DNA of 64,000 bases, from positions 3,410,001 to 3,474,000 of the forward strand of contig CAWGFG010000006.1 in NCBI GenBank assembly GCA_963821815.1, given 5' to 3'. Positions within the stretch are counted from its first letter, which is position 1. Every line of letters begins with the position of its first letter. Both the position numbers and the translations under genes were made by a program. The stretch is from JASGTU01 sp963821815. Lineage in GTDB: Bacteria > Chloroflexota > Anaerolineae > Caldilineales > Caldilineaceae. Positions 16,651-25,390 of the stretch are shown one piece after another. The notes beneath the pieces are model-generated. The model ran no database searches. It worked only from the letters and a program-made list of their open reading frames with translations, and was not told where the DNA came from.

Positions 16651-18006
16651 CTACGGTCGCATGTTGCCCAGCGTGCGCGGGAAGGCAATGGTCTCGCGGA
16701 CGTGCTCTATGCCGCAGACCCACGCGACAGTGCGCTCGAGGCCCAAACCGAAGCCGCTGTGCACGACGGACCCGTACTTGCGCAGCTCCAGGTACCACTC
16801 GTAGGCCTCGTGAGGCAACTCGTGGCGCTCGATGGCGGCGAGAAGTTTCTCGGGATCACTCATGCGCTCGCTGCCGCCGGTGATTTCACCGTAGCCTTCC
16901 GGCGCCAGCAGGTCCACACTGCGGCAAACCTCTTCGCGGCCGGGCTCGGGCTCCATGTAAAACGCCTTCACCTGCGACGGGTAGTGATGCACGAAGACGG
17001 GCTTGTCGAACTGGGCGGCGATGTAGGTCTCGTGCGGGCTTCCGAAGTCGTTGCCCCACTCGATTGTCGGGACCGGCTCGTCGTAGCCAGGCACCAGCTC
17101 GCCGGCAGCCGCCGCCTTATTCACCATGTCGACAGCCTCGTCGTAGTGGATGCGCGGGAAGGGCGGAACGACGTTTTCCAGGCGGCTCAGGTCACGCTCC
17201 AACACGGCTAACTCGGGAGCGCACTCGGCTAAGCACGTCTGCACAATGTGGCTGACGAACTGCTCCTCGACGTCCATCAAGCATTCCAAGTCACAGAAGG
17301 CCATCTCCGGCTCGACCATCCAAAACTCCTGCAGATGACGTCGCGTCTTGCTCTTTTCGGCGCGGAAGGTAGGCCCAAAGCAGTAGACCTTTCCCAGGGC
17401 AAAAATATTGGCCTCATTGTAGAGTTGGCCCGTCTGCGCAAGGTAGGCTGGTTCTCCGTGGTAGTCGATCTCGAACAGCGTGGTCGTGCCCTCGGCCGCG
17501 GCTGGCGTGAGGATGGGCGTATCGACGTTTACATAGCCGTGGCTGTCGAGGTAATCGCGGATGGCGCGGACGATGGTGGCACGGACGCGCATGATGGCCC
17601 ATTGCCGTGAGGAGCGCAGCCACAGGTGCCGATTCTGCATAAGGAATTCGATGCCGTGTTCCTTGGGCGTTATGGGATAAGGCTCGGCAATTTGCACCGT
17701 TTCCACTTGCGAGGCGTCAATTTCGTAGCCGCCGGGTACGCCAGGAGCGCGCTCTTCCGCTTTCACAGTGCCGGTGACGCGGACGCTGCTCTCCTGTGTC
17801 AGCTCCTTAACTGCAGCGAAGTTTTCGTCGCCGATGTTTGGGCGAAAAACGACAGCCTGGCACATGCCGCTGCCGTCGCGCAGTTGCAGGAACTGCAGCT
17901 TTCCCTTTCCGGTGCGGCGATAGACCCAACCCTCGATGGTGACAGTCTCGCCTACATGATCGTTTAAATTTCGGATTGCGACTACTTCGGTCACAGTTTT
18001 CTCCAT
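16651..18006 (-). CDS. asnS: Asparaginyl-tRNA synthetase
   Basis: Class IIb aminoacyl-tRNA synthetase that charges tRNA-Asn with asparagine using ATP. The 451-residue protein has the N-terminal OB-fold anticodon domain (about 10-100; VTIEGWVYRRTGKGKLQFLQLRDG) and the class II catalytic core, with motif 2 in FRAEKSKTRRHLQEFW and motif 3 in GFGLGLERTVAWVCG. The AsnRS-type sequence LRKYGSVVHSGFGLGLER and the absence of a GAD domain separate it from AspRS. The frame continues to 18135, but MEKTVTEVVAIRNL at 18006 is the natural start. It ends beside the inverted octamer repeats. A housekeeping gene, not clearly in an operon. Confidence 0.96.
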   Translation of the reverse strand: MEKTVTEVVAIRNLNDHVGETVTIEGWVYRRTGKGKLQFLQLRDGSGMCQAVVFRPNIGDENFAAVKELTQESSVRVTGTVKAEERAPGVPGGYEIDASQVETVQIAEPYPITPKEHGIEFLMQNRHLWLRSSRQWAIMRVRATIVRAIRDYLDSHGYVNVDTPILTPAAAEGTTTLFEIDYHGEPAYLAQTGQLYNEANIFALGKVYCFGPTFRAEKSKTRRHLQEFWMVEPEMAFCDLECLMDVEEQFVSHIVQTCLAECAPELAVLERDLSRLENVVPPFPRIHYDEAVDMVNKAAAAGELVPGYDEPVPTIEWGNDFGSPHETYIAAQFDKPVFVHHYPSQVKAFYMEPEPGREEVCRSVDLLAPEGYGEITGGSERMSDPEKLLAAIERHELPHEAYEWYLELRKYGSVVHSGFGLGLERTVAWVCGIEHVRETIAFPRTLGNMRP

Positions 18007-18100
18007 ATACAATGTGCGCGGGGCAGTGAGACTCGGGCGTGAACAGCCATCATCAGGGAAAGCTGTAAATAAATAGCGCGGCCGTGTTGAACTGAACAGG

Positions 18101-18769
18101 CTACGGTCTATCCGACGATTTTCCGGATTGATCATCCACTCGCTCGTCGACGGCCTTCTGCACTTCCTCTAGCCATTCGGGCTTCTCTTCCTCAAAGTCA
18201 TGGTATAACTCGTCATTATGAGATGTGTCAACGGTGGTCGCGTCAAGGGTTGACGGCTCGCTGGAATCGTGGTCGGAGTGCTCGTCAGATGCTTCATCGG
18301 ACGAGAGTCTGGCGTTGATGGGGCTATGTAGGGCGCTATCGTAGATTGGCACGTCCGCACCGGTATTATTCTCCTGGTCTGGGAAGATGGCGGACAGATC
18401 GATGCGGAAATCGTTCAAACCGCGAGTGCTGTTCATGAACGGATCCGGACGAAAACCGTAAGTGTCCAGTGTGGAAGAGTGGACGACGTGCGTGTATACG
18501 AAGACATTGTCGGGCAGCTGCGCATCGATGGCATCCTTCGGCGCATTGTTCTGCTGCTGGTTAGTGGGCTTCCCGCGAGAACGAGATCGCCGCCGCCGTC
18601 GCCGATTCTTTTTCGGCTGTTCCTGCTGAGCATTCGGCTTGGGCTGCGCGTTGGGCGCCGTTTCACCGCTGCTGGTACTGCTCTTTTGTTTACGCCGCCT
18701 GGAGTTCCGTCGCTTGCGCCGTCGATTGGATCTCTTGCTGGACGATGTTTTCTGTTCTTCCTCAGCCAT
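18101..18769 (-). CDS. Hypothetical protein with polybasic N-terminus and acidic C-terminus
   Basis: 222 residues, no family recognised. Residues 1-70 are extremely rich in Arg, Lys and Ser (RSNRRRKRRNSRRRKQK, then KKNRRRRRRSRSRGK), like a disordered RNA- or DNA-binding tail. A short apparently ordered part follows (about 75-120; LPDNVFVYTHVVHSSTLDTYGFRPDPF), and the last ~100 residues are acidic and Ser/Asp/Glu/His-rich (SDEASDEHSDHDSSE). It begins at ATG 18769 on the same strand as asnS, 94 bases before that gene, so cotranscription is possible. The charge segregation could give nucleic-acid binding or self-association; nothing more can be said. Confidence 0.7.
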   Translation of the reverse strand: MAEEEQKTSSSKRSNRRRKRRNSRRRKQKSSTSSGETAPNAQPKPNAQQEQPKKNRRRRRRSRSRGKPTNQQQNNAPKDAIDAQLPDNVFVYTHVVHSSTLDTYGFRPDPFMNSTRGLNDFRIDLSAIFPDQENNTGADVPIYDSALHSPINARLSSDEASDEHSDHDSSEPSTLDATTVDTSHNDELYHDFEEEKPEWLEEVQKAVDERVDDQSGKSSDRP

Positions 18770-18861
18770 GTTGACTCCCTTACTGGAACGTAGCGTATTC
18801 CGAAATAGCAGCGACGTTATTGACCTGCTACCGGCGCAACGTTCGTACGAACAATAGCGGC

Positions 18862-19623
18862 TTAGGGCACAATATACGAATGGACGATCGAACCGCGTTC
18901 GTTCAGCAACTGGGCCACATCGCCGCTATTCCATTGCGCTTCACTCTGGCCCCAATAGAGTTCGATACTGCTGTCCTCTCCCGCACGCGTGTTAACGCGC
19001 ACACTGCCGCCTGGAAATAACGGTACATTGCCAAATGTGTAGACTGGACCGTCAGTCTTCGTCAGCTGCCAACCCTCCATGCTAAAGGCTTGGTCGCTGT
19101 CATTGACAATCTGCGCTGACTCCGTGGCTAGGTCGCCGGCTCCGGCAATGCCGGATATTTCCACGCCTTCCCGGATCACGACGGTCGGCGTCGGTCCGCT
19201 GCCGTTTCCGCCGCTAACCGGTATGAGGAGGCGCTGACCGGAAAAGACATAGTCCGGATTGGCAAGACTATTGGCCTCCACTAGCTCATCCACCGTGACG
19301 CCATACCGGACGGCGATGGCGACCAAACTGTCGCCGCCCTTCACCACATAGACTTCCTGCTCGACAGGTGCCGATTCGGCCGTTACTGCTGCTTCGATGG
19401 CAACAGCTTCGCCTGCATTCTGAGCGCGGGTCGGCAGTATGGCCACAGGATTCGCCGGCGCAGGCGTCGCCGCCAATACTGCGTTGGGTCGAGCTGCATA
19501 GAGCGCGGCTAACTCATCCGATTCTGGGCGACGGATTTCGTAAACCCACACTACAGCCAGTGCGATCACAAGGCTGACCATGGCATTGATGAGTACGAGA
19601 AGCGCTATGTGCCGACGATTCAT
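18862..19623 (-). CDS. Membrane-anchored LysM protein with lamin-tail-like domain
   Basis: 253 residues. An N-terminal uncleaved signal anchor (about 8-28; LLVLINAMVSLVIALAVVWV) is followed by an Ala/Pro-rich linker, one LysM domain (about 92-137; YVVKGGDSLVAIAVRYGVTVDELVEANSL ... GQRLLIP), which binds N-acetylglucosamine in peptidoglycan or other glycans, and a C-terminal beta-sandwich of lamin-tail type (about 155-250; VEISGIAGAGDLATESAQIVN, MEGWQLTKTDGPVYTFGN, VRVNTRAGEDSS). The lamin-tail assignment comes from the pattern of short strands and is less sure. Probably an extracytoplasmic wall-associated protein. It lies 92 bases upstream of the polybasic protein gene on the same strand. Confidence 0.85.
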   Translation of the reverse strand: MNRRHIALLVLINAMVSLVIALAVVWVYEIRRPESDELAALYAARPNAVLAATPAPANPVAILPTRAQNAGEAVAIEAAVTAESAPVEQEVYVVKGGDSLVAIAVRYGVTVDELVEANSLANPDYVFSGQRLLIPVSGGNGSGPTPTVVIREGVEISGIAGAGDLATESAQIVNDSDQAFSMEGWQLTKTDGPVYTFGNVPLFPGGSVRVNTRAGEDSSIELYWGQSEAQWNSGDVAQLLNERGSIVHSYIVP

Positions 19624-19984
19624 GTGATGCGTATTGCGTCTATTCGTTGTTTATGCAAAGCGGTCATTCGGCCGGTCTACGAACGTCCATCTCAAGTAGA
19701 AATTGTAGCATAGCCCATGGCAGATGTCATTTGATCGGATGCGGAAGTGCAATGCGGATCACTTTCCGAAGTGGAGCGTATGACATACAATCGAGTAACA
19801 CCATACGTCTTTGTGGGTCAATCACAGTGACCATTACCGTTTTGGTCTGCAACGATACGCAAACGTAGGTGGTATTGGCGTAGTTCCCAAGCGGAATGAA
19901 ACCGAGTGCCGCCCTGTCGAATAGCCTGTTGAGTCGCCGCTACCGTTTGCGGCGAGCTGGACACTAGCAACTGGAACTATCTAA
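19624..19984. other. Divergent intergenic region, nothing recognised
   Basis: About 360 bases between the divergent LysM protein and HtrA genes. It presumably holds both promoters; I could not place boxes with confidence, and no hairpin stands out. Confidence 0.4.
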
Positions 19985-21352
19985 ATGGAAGAACAAAGAG
20001 AGTCAGAGGTTGGGTTGCCCCCTGAGGCAGCGAATAACGAGCCGAATGTGGCCGCGCCGGAGAATCTTCAACGTACGGAAGCAGCGCCGAAGAGCAACAA
20101 GACCATTTTCTGGGTGCTCGGCGGCGTGCTGCTATTCGTTCTTTTCGGCTGCGCAGTAACCTTCATACCGGCAACATTCCTGTATGTGCTACGGGATTCA
20201 AGTCCAGTAACCCAGAGCGTTCAGCCGGGTGAGGCCAAGAAGACTGACGCGACAACGGTCGTCTTACCCAGCCCGCGTGTCGTGGTGGCAACGCCGGAAG
20301 GCGGCATCGACTATCAGACCGCCGTGCTCAACAGCATCTACAACCAAGTCAATCCGTCGGTGGTCAATGTGTCTGTCCTGGCTCGGGCGGACAATCTCGG
20401 TCTGGGCGAGCTGCCTTTTAACGCTGACCCGGGTGATCTGCTGGATGTGAGTAGCGGCTCCGGTTTCGTGTGGGATTCGTTCGGCAATATCATCACCAAC
20501 GATCACGTTGTGCAAGGCGCGGACGAGGTGCAGATCACCTTTGCCGACGGCACAGTCTCCGTTGCGGAAATCGTAGGCGTGGACGATGACACGGACCTGG
20601 CGGTTGTGCGTGTCGACCCGGCGGGCTACACTCTCGCGCCCATCGCACTGGGCAATATGGACGACGTGACCGTGGGCATGCGCGTCGTGGCAATCGGCAA
20701 TGCATTCGGCCTGAATGGCACCATGACAACGGGCATCGTCAGCGCCATTGGTCGATCGATTGGCTCGTTGAACGGATTCAGCATTCCCGATTCCATCCAA
20801 ACCGATGCCGCCATCAACCCGGGCAACTCCGGCGGTCCGCTGCTGAATGAGCGTGGCGAACTCATCGGCGTTAACGCGCAGATTCGGTCTGATGTGCGCG
20901 CAAACAGCGGCGTTGGTTTCGCCATTCCGGTGAGTATTGTGAAGCGTGTGGTGCCTGCGCTCATCGAGGACGGGAAGTATACGCACAGCTACATGGGCAT
21001 TAGTGGCGGCACGTTGAGTCCCATCTGCGCCAACGAACTTGGACTGCCGCTGGAGCTACGCGGTGCGCTGGTGGGTCAGGTTCGTTCGGGCACGCCTGCC
21101 GATAAGGCGGGAATACGCGGCAGCGATCAAGAGATCAACACCAACTATCCAAATATCTGTCCCCAGTATACCGGCGGCGACGTGATTACCTCCATTGGCG
21201 ATATGCCTGTGACCACCTTTGACGATATGTTGTCTTATCTGGTGCGCTATACCAGCCCCGGCGATTCGGTGCCGGTGACCATTTGGCGTGACGGCGAAAC
21301 GCAGGTAGTGGAGATGACTTTAGCCGAACGTCCTGCTAACACGATGGAGTAA
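19985..21352 (+). CDS. HtrA/DegQ-type membrane-anchored serine protease with PDZ domain
   Basis: 455 residues. A ~38-residue cytoplasmic N-terminus is followed by one membrane helix (about 40-62; FWVLGGVLLFVLFGCAVTFI), a linker, an S1C trypsin-like protease domain (about 110-320) and one PDZ domain (about 325-445; GVGF..., VRSGTPADKAGIRG, GGDVITSIGDMPV). The catalytic triad is visible: His in TNDHVV (about 172), Asp in DDTDLAVV (about 202), Ser in NPGNSGGPL (about 281). It degrades or refolds misfolded exported proteins on the outer face of the membrane. No strong ribosome site precedes ATG 19985. The structured repeat array begins right after its stop codon. Confidence 0.94.
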   Translation: MEEQRESEVGLPPEAANNEPNVAAPENLQRTEAAPKSNKTIFWVLGGVLLFVLFGCAVTFIPATFLYVLRDSSPVTQSVQPGEAKKTDATTVVLPSPRVVVATPEGGIDYQTAVLNSIYNQVNPSVVNVSVLARADNLGLGELPFNADPGDLLDVSSGSGFVWDSFGNIITNDHVVQGADEVQITFADGTVSVAEIVGVDDDTDLAVVRVDPAGYTLAPIALGNMDDVTVGMRVVAIGNAFGLNGTMTTGIVSAIGRSIGSLNGFSIPDSIQTDAAINPGNSGGPLLNERGELIGVNAQIRSDVRANSGVGFAIPVSIVKRVVPALIEDGKYTHSYMGISGGTLSPICANELGLPLELRGALVGQVRSGTPADKAGIRGSDQEINTNYPNICPQYTGGDVITSIGDMPVTTFDDMLSYLVRYTSPGDSVPVTIWRDGETQVVEMTLAERPANTME

Positions 21353-21436
21353 CTTCTCCAACGAGCGACGAAGGCACGCAGCCATAGGCTTGTTCCAGGT
21401 TCCAAGTAGAAAGTTCCAGGTTGCCGCGCACTCGGG

Positions 21437-21485
21437 CTTCCTGGACAGCTTCGGCTGAGCGCAAGCTCAGGCGGCTTCCAGGAAG
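21437..21485. repeat. H1 branched hairpin, copy A
   Basis: Outer stem CTTCCTGG / CCAGGAAG encloses CAGC-TTCG-GCTG and GAGC-GCAA-GCTC (or the longer alternative CTGAGC-GCAA-GCTCAG). As RNA these would be a UUCG and a GNRA-type tetraloop. Copy B at 21864-21912 keeps TTCG and changes GCAA to GACA. Confidence 0.7.
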
Positions 21486-21696
21486 ATGCGCGAAGACCAG
21501 TTCAAGTGGTCAAAAGTTCAAGGGTTCAAAGCGCTGCGGACGGCAGTTACAGGTTCATGTTGAAGGTTCCAGGCCGGCAGGTTTTAGGTTGTTCGTTACC
21601 CAAGACCTAACGGTAAAATGTATCTTGCGCGCTTTTCGAGTTCATCATCCAGGAAACAACGGCAGCTTCCTGGATGACAGCTTCACGCTGGAATGA

Positions 21697-21756
21697 AGCC
21701 TTTTGAAGGTTCGGACCTCTGGTCCGGCGAGCTTTGCTCGCAATCTTCAAAAGGCT
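21697..21756. repeat. H3 three-way-junction hairpin, copy A
   Basis: Outer stem of 15 pairs beginning AGCCTTTTGAAG and closed by CTTCAAAAGGCT, containing one G-T (G-U in RNA) pair. Inside are two abutting 6-bp hairpins, CGGACC-TCT-GGTCCG (21712-21726) and GCGAGC-TTT-GCTCGC (21727-21741). Confidence 0.75.
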
Positions 21757-22009
21757 ATATTCTTTCTGCAATCTGGGACTTCTCCACCAAGCCGCGAAGA
21801 CGCAGGCTTGTTATTGGTTCCAGGTTTCTGGTAGAAAGTTCCAGGTTGCCGTGCGTTCGGGCGCTTCCTGGACAGCTTCGGCTGAGCGACAGCTCAGACG
21901 GCTTCCAGGACGTTGTGCTGCGCCCAAGTCGTTAGGGTTGCCCGCATTTCGAGTTCATCATCCAGGAAGCAACGGCAGCTTCCTGGATGACAGCTTCACG
22001 CTCGAATGA

Positions 22010-22069
22010 AGCCTTTTGAAGGTTCGGACCTGCGGTCCGGCGAGCTTTGCTCGCTACCTTCAAAAGGCT
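22010..22069. repeat. H3 three-way-junction hairpin, copy B
   Basis: Same 60-base architecture as copy A. The outer stem is 14 perfect pairs, with G-C where copy A has G-T. The inner hairpins are CGGACC-TGC-GGTCCG and GCGAGC-TTT-GCTCGC. Confidence 0.75.
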
Positions 22070-22197
22070 AAATTCTTTCTGCAATCAGGGACTTCTCCAC
22101 CGAGCTGCGAAGGCGCTTAGCGCTAACTTGTTTCTCTATGTGGCCTGGCGGCTATGTGGTGAACTATAACCAGCATGACGCATCTCGCCCTTACAAC

Positions 22198-22605
22198 CTA
22201 GTCGTCCAGGTCGATGCGGTGCTCAGAGTAGCCCTGCTGCTGCACGCCGTTTCTATCTGCCACGGACCAGGCGGAACGAATGGTGATGGTTCGCCTGGAG
22301 CGGCGCTCCGTCACATCCGCTTGCGGTTGTACGATAGGGGTTTGTATCTTCTGGATGGCGGCGTCTACGGCCTTCTCCGCCGCAGCCTTGGCCCAGCGGC
22401 TCTGCAGCATCTTCCATCCCATGCGCAGGGCTACGCTCGCCGCGCCCACCAGCATAGGCACAGCCGCCTTGCTCAGCACGACGGGCAGATTGCTCTGCAC
22501 CGCAGGCAGTGCACTTTGGAAATCATAGCCGCAACTCGGGCAATAGCGGGCGTAGATTGGCCCTGAATTGGCGCATTGCGGACATATCCGTTGAACTTCA
22601 CTCAT
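22198..22605 (-). CDS. Zinc-ribbon protein with a hydrophobic segment
   Basis: 135 residues. The N-terminus has a zinc ribbon (C8-x2-C11 in CPQCANSG and C22-x2-C25 in CPSCGYDF), followed by a mildly hydrophobic segment (about 38-62; LPVVLSKAAVPMLVGAASVALRMG) that may be one membrane helix or an amphipathic helix, and a basic Gln/Arg-rich C-terminus (ERRSRRTITIRSAW). Zinc ribbon followed by a short membrane segment is common in small regulatory or scaffold proteins of unknown role. Plausible start at ATG 22605 with GAGGGTACG upstream. It lies between two repeat-rich intergenic regions and shows no operon link. Confidence 0.75.
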   Translation of the reverse strand: MSEVQRICPQCANSGPIYARYCPSCGYDFQSALPAVQSNLPVVLSKAAVPMLVGAASVALRMGWKMLQSRWAKAAAEKAVDAAIQKIQTPIVQPQADVTERRSRRTITIRSAWSVADRNGVQQQGYSEHRIDLDD

Positions 22606-22684
22606 CGTACCCTCCTCGTTACCGCAAAACGAACTCTATCGCAAGTGTACCATCGCGAGACAACTTGTTCAACGCGATGAAGTA

Positions 22685-22895
22685 AGTATTAGGTTTCATG
22701 TTCCATGTTCCAGGTTTCAGGTGCGCGCGCTCAGTAACGGTAGGGGGCTAGGCGAGCAGTCTACAGTCTACAGTAAGCTCTATGTCCGGATGAAGATCGC
22801 CTTGAAACTTTGCACAATTAAACCCTTGAACAGTGTTGATTCCACGCCATATGCGATGTCAAGCCACCTTGGAACATTCCACCTGAAACCTGGAA
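22685..22895. repeat. Degenerate heptamer-type repeats
   Basis: The words GTTTCATGTTCCATGTTCCAGGTTTCAGG (start near 22692, given here in part) and, on the other strand near 22868-22895, CATTCCACCTGAAACCTGG form period-7 arrays of the TGGAACC / TGAAACC type, also seen at 21395-21420, 21540-21580, 25505-25540 and 45397-45475. No coding potential. Confidence 0.6.
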
Positions 22896-23963
22896 CTAAT
22901 ATTGCCCGTACTCGTAGCCCTCGTCGAACATGGTGATGATGTTCTCCGGCGGCATTTCGACGATGAGCAGGTCGTGGCTGGCAGCCAGGCAGTAACCTCC
23001 GCCCGGCGCCATGACATCAATTACCTCGCGCACCTCGTTTTTTACGTCCACGACACTGCCGAACGAGAGCACCTGCTGATGGTCGATGGCCCCGTGGAAG
23101 GTCAGCTTGTCGCCGTATAGTTCCTTGAGGTCAATTAGGTCCATGCCCTTGGCCTGCCGCTGGATAGGATTGATGGCGTCCAGACCGTTTGCGGCCCAGC
23201 GGCTCATGAGACCGCGCACGGATCCGCAAGAGTGGAACATCGTCTTGAGGCCGGCTTGATGGCCCAGGTCGTTGAAGCGGATGAAGTGCTCGCGCAGGAA
23301 CTCGTCCCACATTTCGGGCGAGATGAAGAGCGACTGCTGCGTGCCCAGGTCATCGCCGAAAAAGAAGATATCCAGCTCATCGGCGCAGGCGTCGAATGTG
23401 CGCACGGCGATCTCGTAATAGAAGTCGCTCACCTTCTGGATGACAGCCTTCATGAGCTCCGGATGCGTGATCATCTTCATGAAGAATTCGGTCATGCCGA
23501 CCAGCTCTGTGGCGTCCGTGAAGATGACCACCCACGGGCCTCCGATGACTGCGTAGTCGCGCCACGCTTCGGCCTCGGCGCGCAGGTGCGAGAAGTCGAA
23601 CCAGTCCGGATTGGGCCAAGGGTAATTCTCAATTTCTTCTATGGTCTCCACGCCCGCCAGCGGATGGCTGAACGGCTGCCCGTAGTAGGCGCCGATGCGG
23701 TCCACGCCCCACCACGACTGGCGACTGCCGTCCGGGTTCTGCTTCAGCTCCGGGCCCACGTAGCGTTCGCGCACGCGGCGAAAGTCGATGTGGAGTCGCT
23801 GCATGAGCGCCTCTTCATCTGGCTGCCCCAGGATGCGCTGCAAGTTCTCTGTTACGAACGGGTCCGCGCCGTACCAGAGCGGCACACGGTCGGGCACACG
23901 ATGGTCAAATGCTGTGAGGACACGTTCTTTGCTGGTCATGGAGCCGTTGGCGTCGTTGCTCAT
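22896..23963 (-). CDS. Uroporphyrinogen-decarboxylase-family protein (MtaA/CmuA-like)
   Basis: A 355-residue (beta/alpha)8-barrel of the URO-D superfamily. It is most like the branch of methyl-cobalamin- or corrinoid-linked methyltransferases and uncharacterised relatives common in Chloroflexota and Planctomycetes rather than true HemE. The start (MTSKERVLTAFDHRVPDRVPLW) and the C-terminal GGGYCLAASHDLLIVEMPPENI are typical. HSCGS near residue 245 and EMWDEFLREHF are conserved in this group, whereas the HemE active-site pattern is not evident. The ATG at 23961-23963 with AAAGGA upstream is preferred over an in-frame start at 24113. Substrate unknown. Confidence 0.87.
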   Translation of the reverse strand: MSNDANGSMTSKERVLTAFDHRVPDRVPLWYGADPFVTENLQRILGQPDEEALMQRLHIDFRRVRERYVGPELKQNPDGSRQSWWGVDRIGAYYGQPFSHPLAGVETIEEIENYPWPNPDWFDFSHLRAEAEAWRDYAVIGGPWVVIFTDATELVGMTEFFMKMITHPELMKAVIQKVSDFYYEIAVRTFDACADELDIFFFGDDLGTQQSLFISPEMWDEFLREHFIRFNDLGHQAGLKTMFHSCGSVRGLMSRWAANGLDAINPIQRQAKGMDLIDLKELYGDKLTFHGAIDHQQVLSFGSVVDVKNEVREVIDVMAPGGGYCLAASHDLLIVEMPPENIITMFDEGYEYGQY

Positions 23964-24433
23964 GGGCTGTTCCTTTCGATGAGTGCGGAAGCGAAGTATG
24001 CCAACAGAATATGCGCGAGTGAAGCGGACGTCAATTTGGCTGGGCAGTTCGTGTAATCGACGGTCGTGGAACAGGAGTATGCTACAACATATACGCCTTC
24101 GTGACGATAACAATTCGACTCAATATCATTTGCGCATATTATGCAGTATCGCAGTTAAAACTGCATACATTAATTTTGTAATCATGATAATAGAGGATAC
24201 GGAATCCATATGGCAATAGAAGCTTCCTCGCTTCCGGCACATCTTTCTACTAGAACAAAGTAACGTTATCGGCCTGTTACCTCATACCGATTGTTAGGTA
24301 GACCCGCGAGGGGAACTCTTATGGGCTTCGCGACGTACCTGTTGTGTAGCGTTGCGCACTACATAAAAGATATCCTCAAGTTACTGAACCAAAAACCGAA
24401 TAACTACAACCTGCGATAACGAAAGGAAGTAGT
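23964..24433. other. Divergent AT-rich intergenic region with an inverted repeat
   Basis: About 470 bases, AT-rich between 24085 and 24220. An 8-bp inverted repeat with 12-base spacing, TATGCAGT (24140-24147) / ACTGCATA (24160-24167), could be a regulator site. No gene is seen. The site could serve the URO-D gene (minus strand) or the pseudogene that follows (plus strand). Confidence 0.4.
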
Positions 24434-25333
24434 ATGCTAGCCAACATTTTCCACCCCAAGCATATTGTCAAAGGTATTGCTGTTATTGTCATAATGCTTG
24501 TTGTTGCGCTAGCAGGAAGCGGATTAGCGGGTCCTATGACCATGCAGGCACAAAATGATTATATGGTCTTCCTCCCGGTCTTTACGATCGGTCAGGCGGA
24601 CACGACATCGGCTAACGACAGTGAGGATACAATCGATACTTCCGGATGGAGTAAATACACGAGTCAAGCGGGAGGATATTAATTCCTTTATCCCGCAGGC
24701 TGGACTGTAGATGAGACGCAAGAATGGCCGAAGGGACTATTGATACTCTTGCCACCGAGCGGTGAACGCGCAGACCGAGTATTTTTCCAATACCTTAGTT
24801 ATGAAGAACCGGAATCGAAGGCGTTGATTCCGTGGCTCGAACAATACTAGGACGTTAAGTCAGGTTCACAAATGTGGGACTTTTTTTCTATGGAGTTGGT
24901 GTCCAAGGCAGTTGTTGGCGAGTCGGAGCATGCGTACTATCGTTACAAGACAGACGCTTCCCTTCAAAGGTACTTCATCTCAAATGGCAGGCTTGTCTTA
25001 GAGGTTTCCACACTTTCGGAATCTGATGGATACGACAACTTACTGATCGAGATTGCTCAGTCCGTAGAATTCATCGAGGGAGCGCCAGCGAGCATGAGTC
25101 AGATAATCGAACCGCGTTTTCTCGGCTCCGTAACGTTCGAGGAATACTTGGAAAATCAGCGAATCCGTGATGCGGCTATTGCAGCGCTCAATGAGCGGAC
25201 GCAGACAGGCAAAACGCCGGACGATCTGTTGCAGGAAGATGCCGTGCGGGATGAATACGAAGTGCTGCTGGAACAGCACGCCTACGACATAGAGCAAGCA
25301 GACTGGTTGCGGGAAAAGCTGGAAGAGCTGTAG
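24434..25333 (+). pseudogene. Secreted protein gene interrupted by two in-frame stop codons
   Basis: One reading frame runs from ATG 24434 (ribosome site GAAAGGAAG) to 25333 with no indel, but contains TAA at 24680-24682 and TAG at 24848-24850. The first part has a signal peptide (about 12-40; GIAVIVIMLVVALAGSGLAG). The text around the first stop reads GGY-stop-FLYPAGWTVDE, typical of small lipoproteins with a PsbP-like fold (YPxGW motif), and after the second stop the frame continues as DVKSGSQMWDFFSMEL ... with a helical C-terminus (LNERTQTGKTPDDLLQEDAVRDEYEVL). The open frames on both sides of each stop match one protein of about 299 residues, so this looks recently inactivated. The segment 24872-25333 may be called separately as a 153-residue gene. 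Confidence 0.75.
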
Positions 25334-25390
25334 CCGGAGATGGTACCAACCCCCATTCCTTGATGGATCCATGGACAGGCTTTGATGTAT

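Larger units (their letters stand above)
21361..22115. repeat. Tandem duplicated non-coding unit with branched hairpins (two units)
   Basis: Two related units (about 21361-21790 and 21787-22115), bounded by three similar sequences of the form ACCGAGCTGCGAAGGCGC...CTTGTT. Each unit carries, in the same order, a TTCCAGGTT-type repeat patch, hairpin H1 (21437-21485; 21864-21912), a divergent spacer, hairpin H2 (21645-21677; 21958-21990), hairpin H3 (21697-21756; 22010-22069), and a conserved tail (TATTCTTTCTGCAATC, GGGACTTCTCCACC). The stems are better conserved than the spacers. No protein is coded. Function unknown. Confidence 0.8.

Noticed and set aside
21361..22115. Could the hairpin array be a CRISPR or tRNA cluster?
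   Set aside because: Units are hundreds of bases long with no short regular spacers. The three-way junction lacks tRNA features such as a T-loop GTTCRA in the right place, an anticodon arm of 5 + 7 + 5 and a CCA-compatible acceptor of 7 pairs.
22198..22605. Possible reading of 22138-22566 on the plus strand as a gene
   Set aside because: The minus-strand frame has two clean CxxC zinc knuckles and a ribosome site; the plus frame is its shadow.
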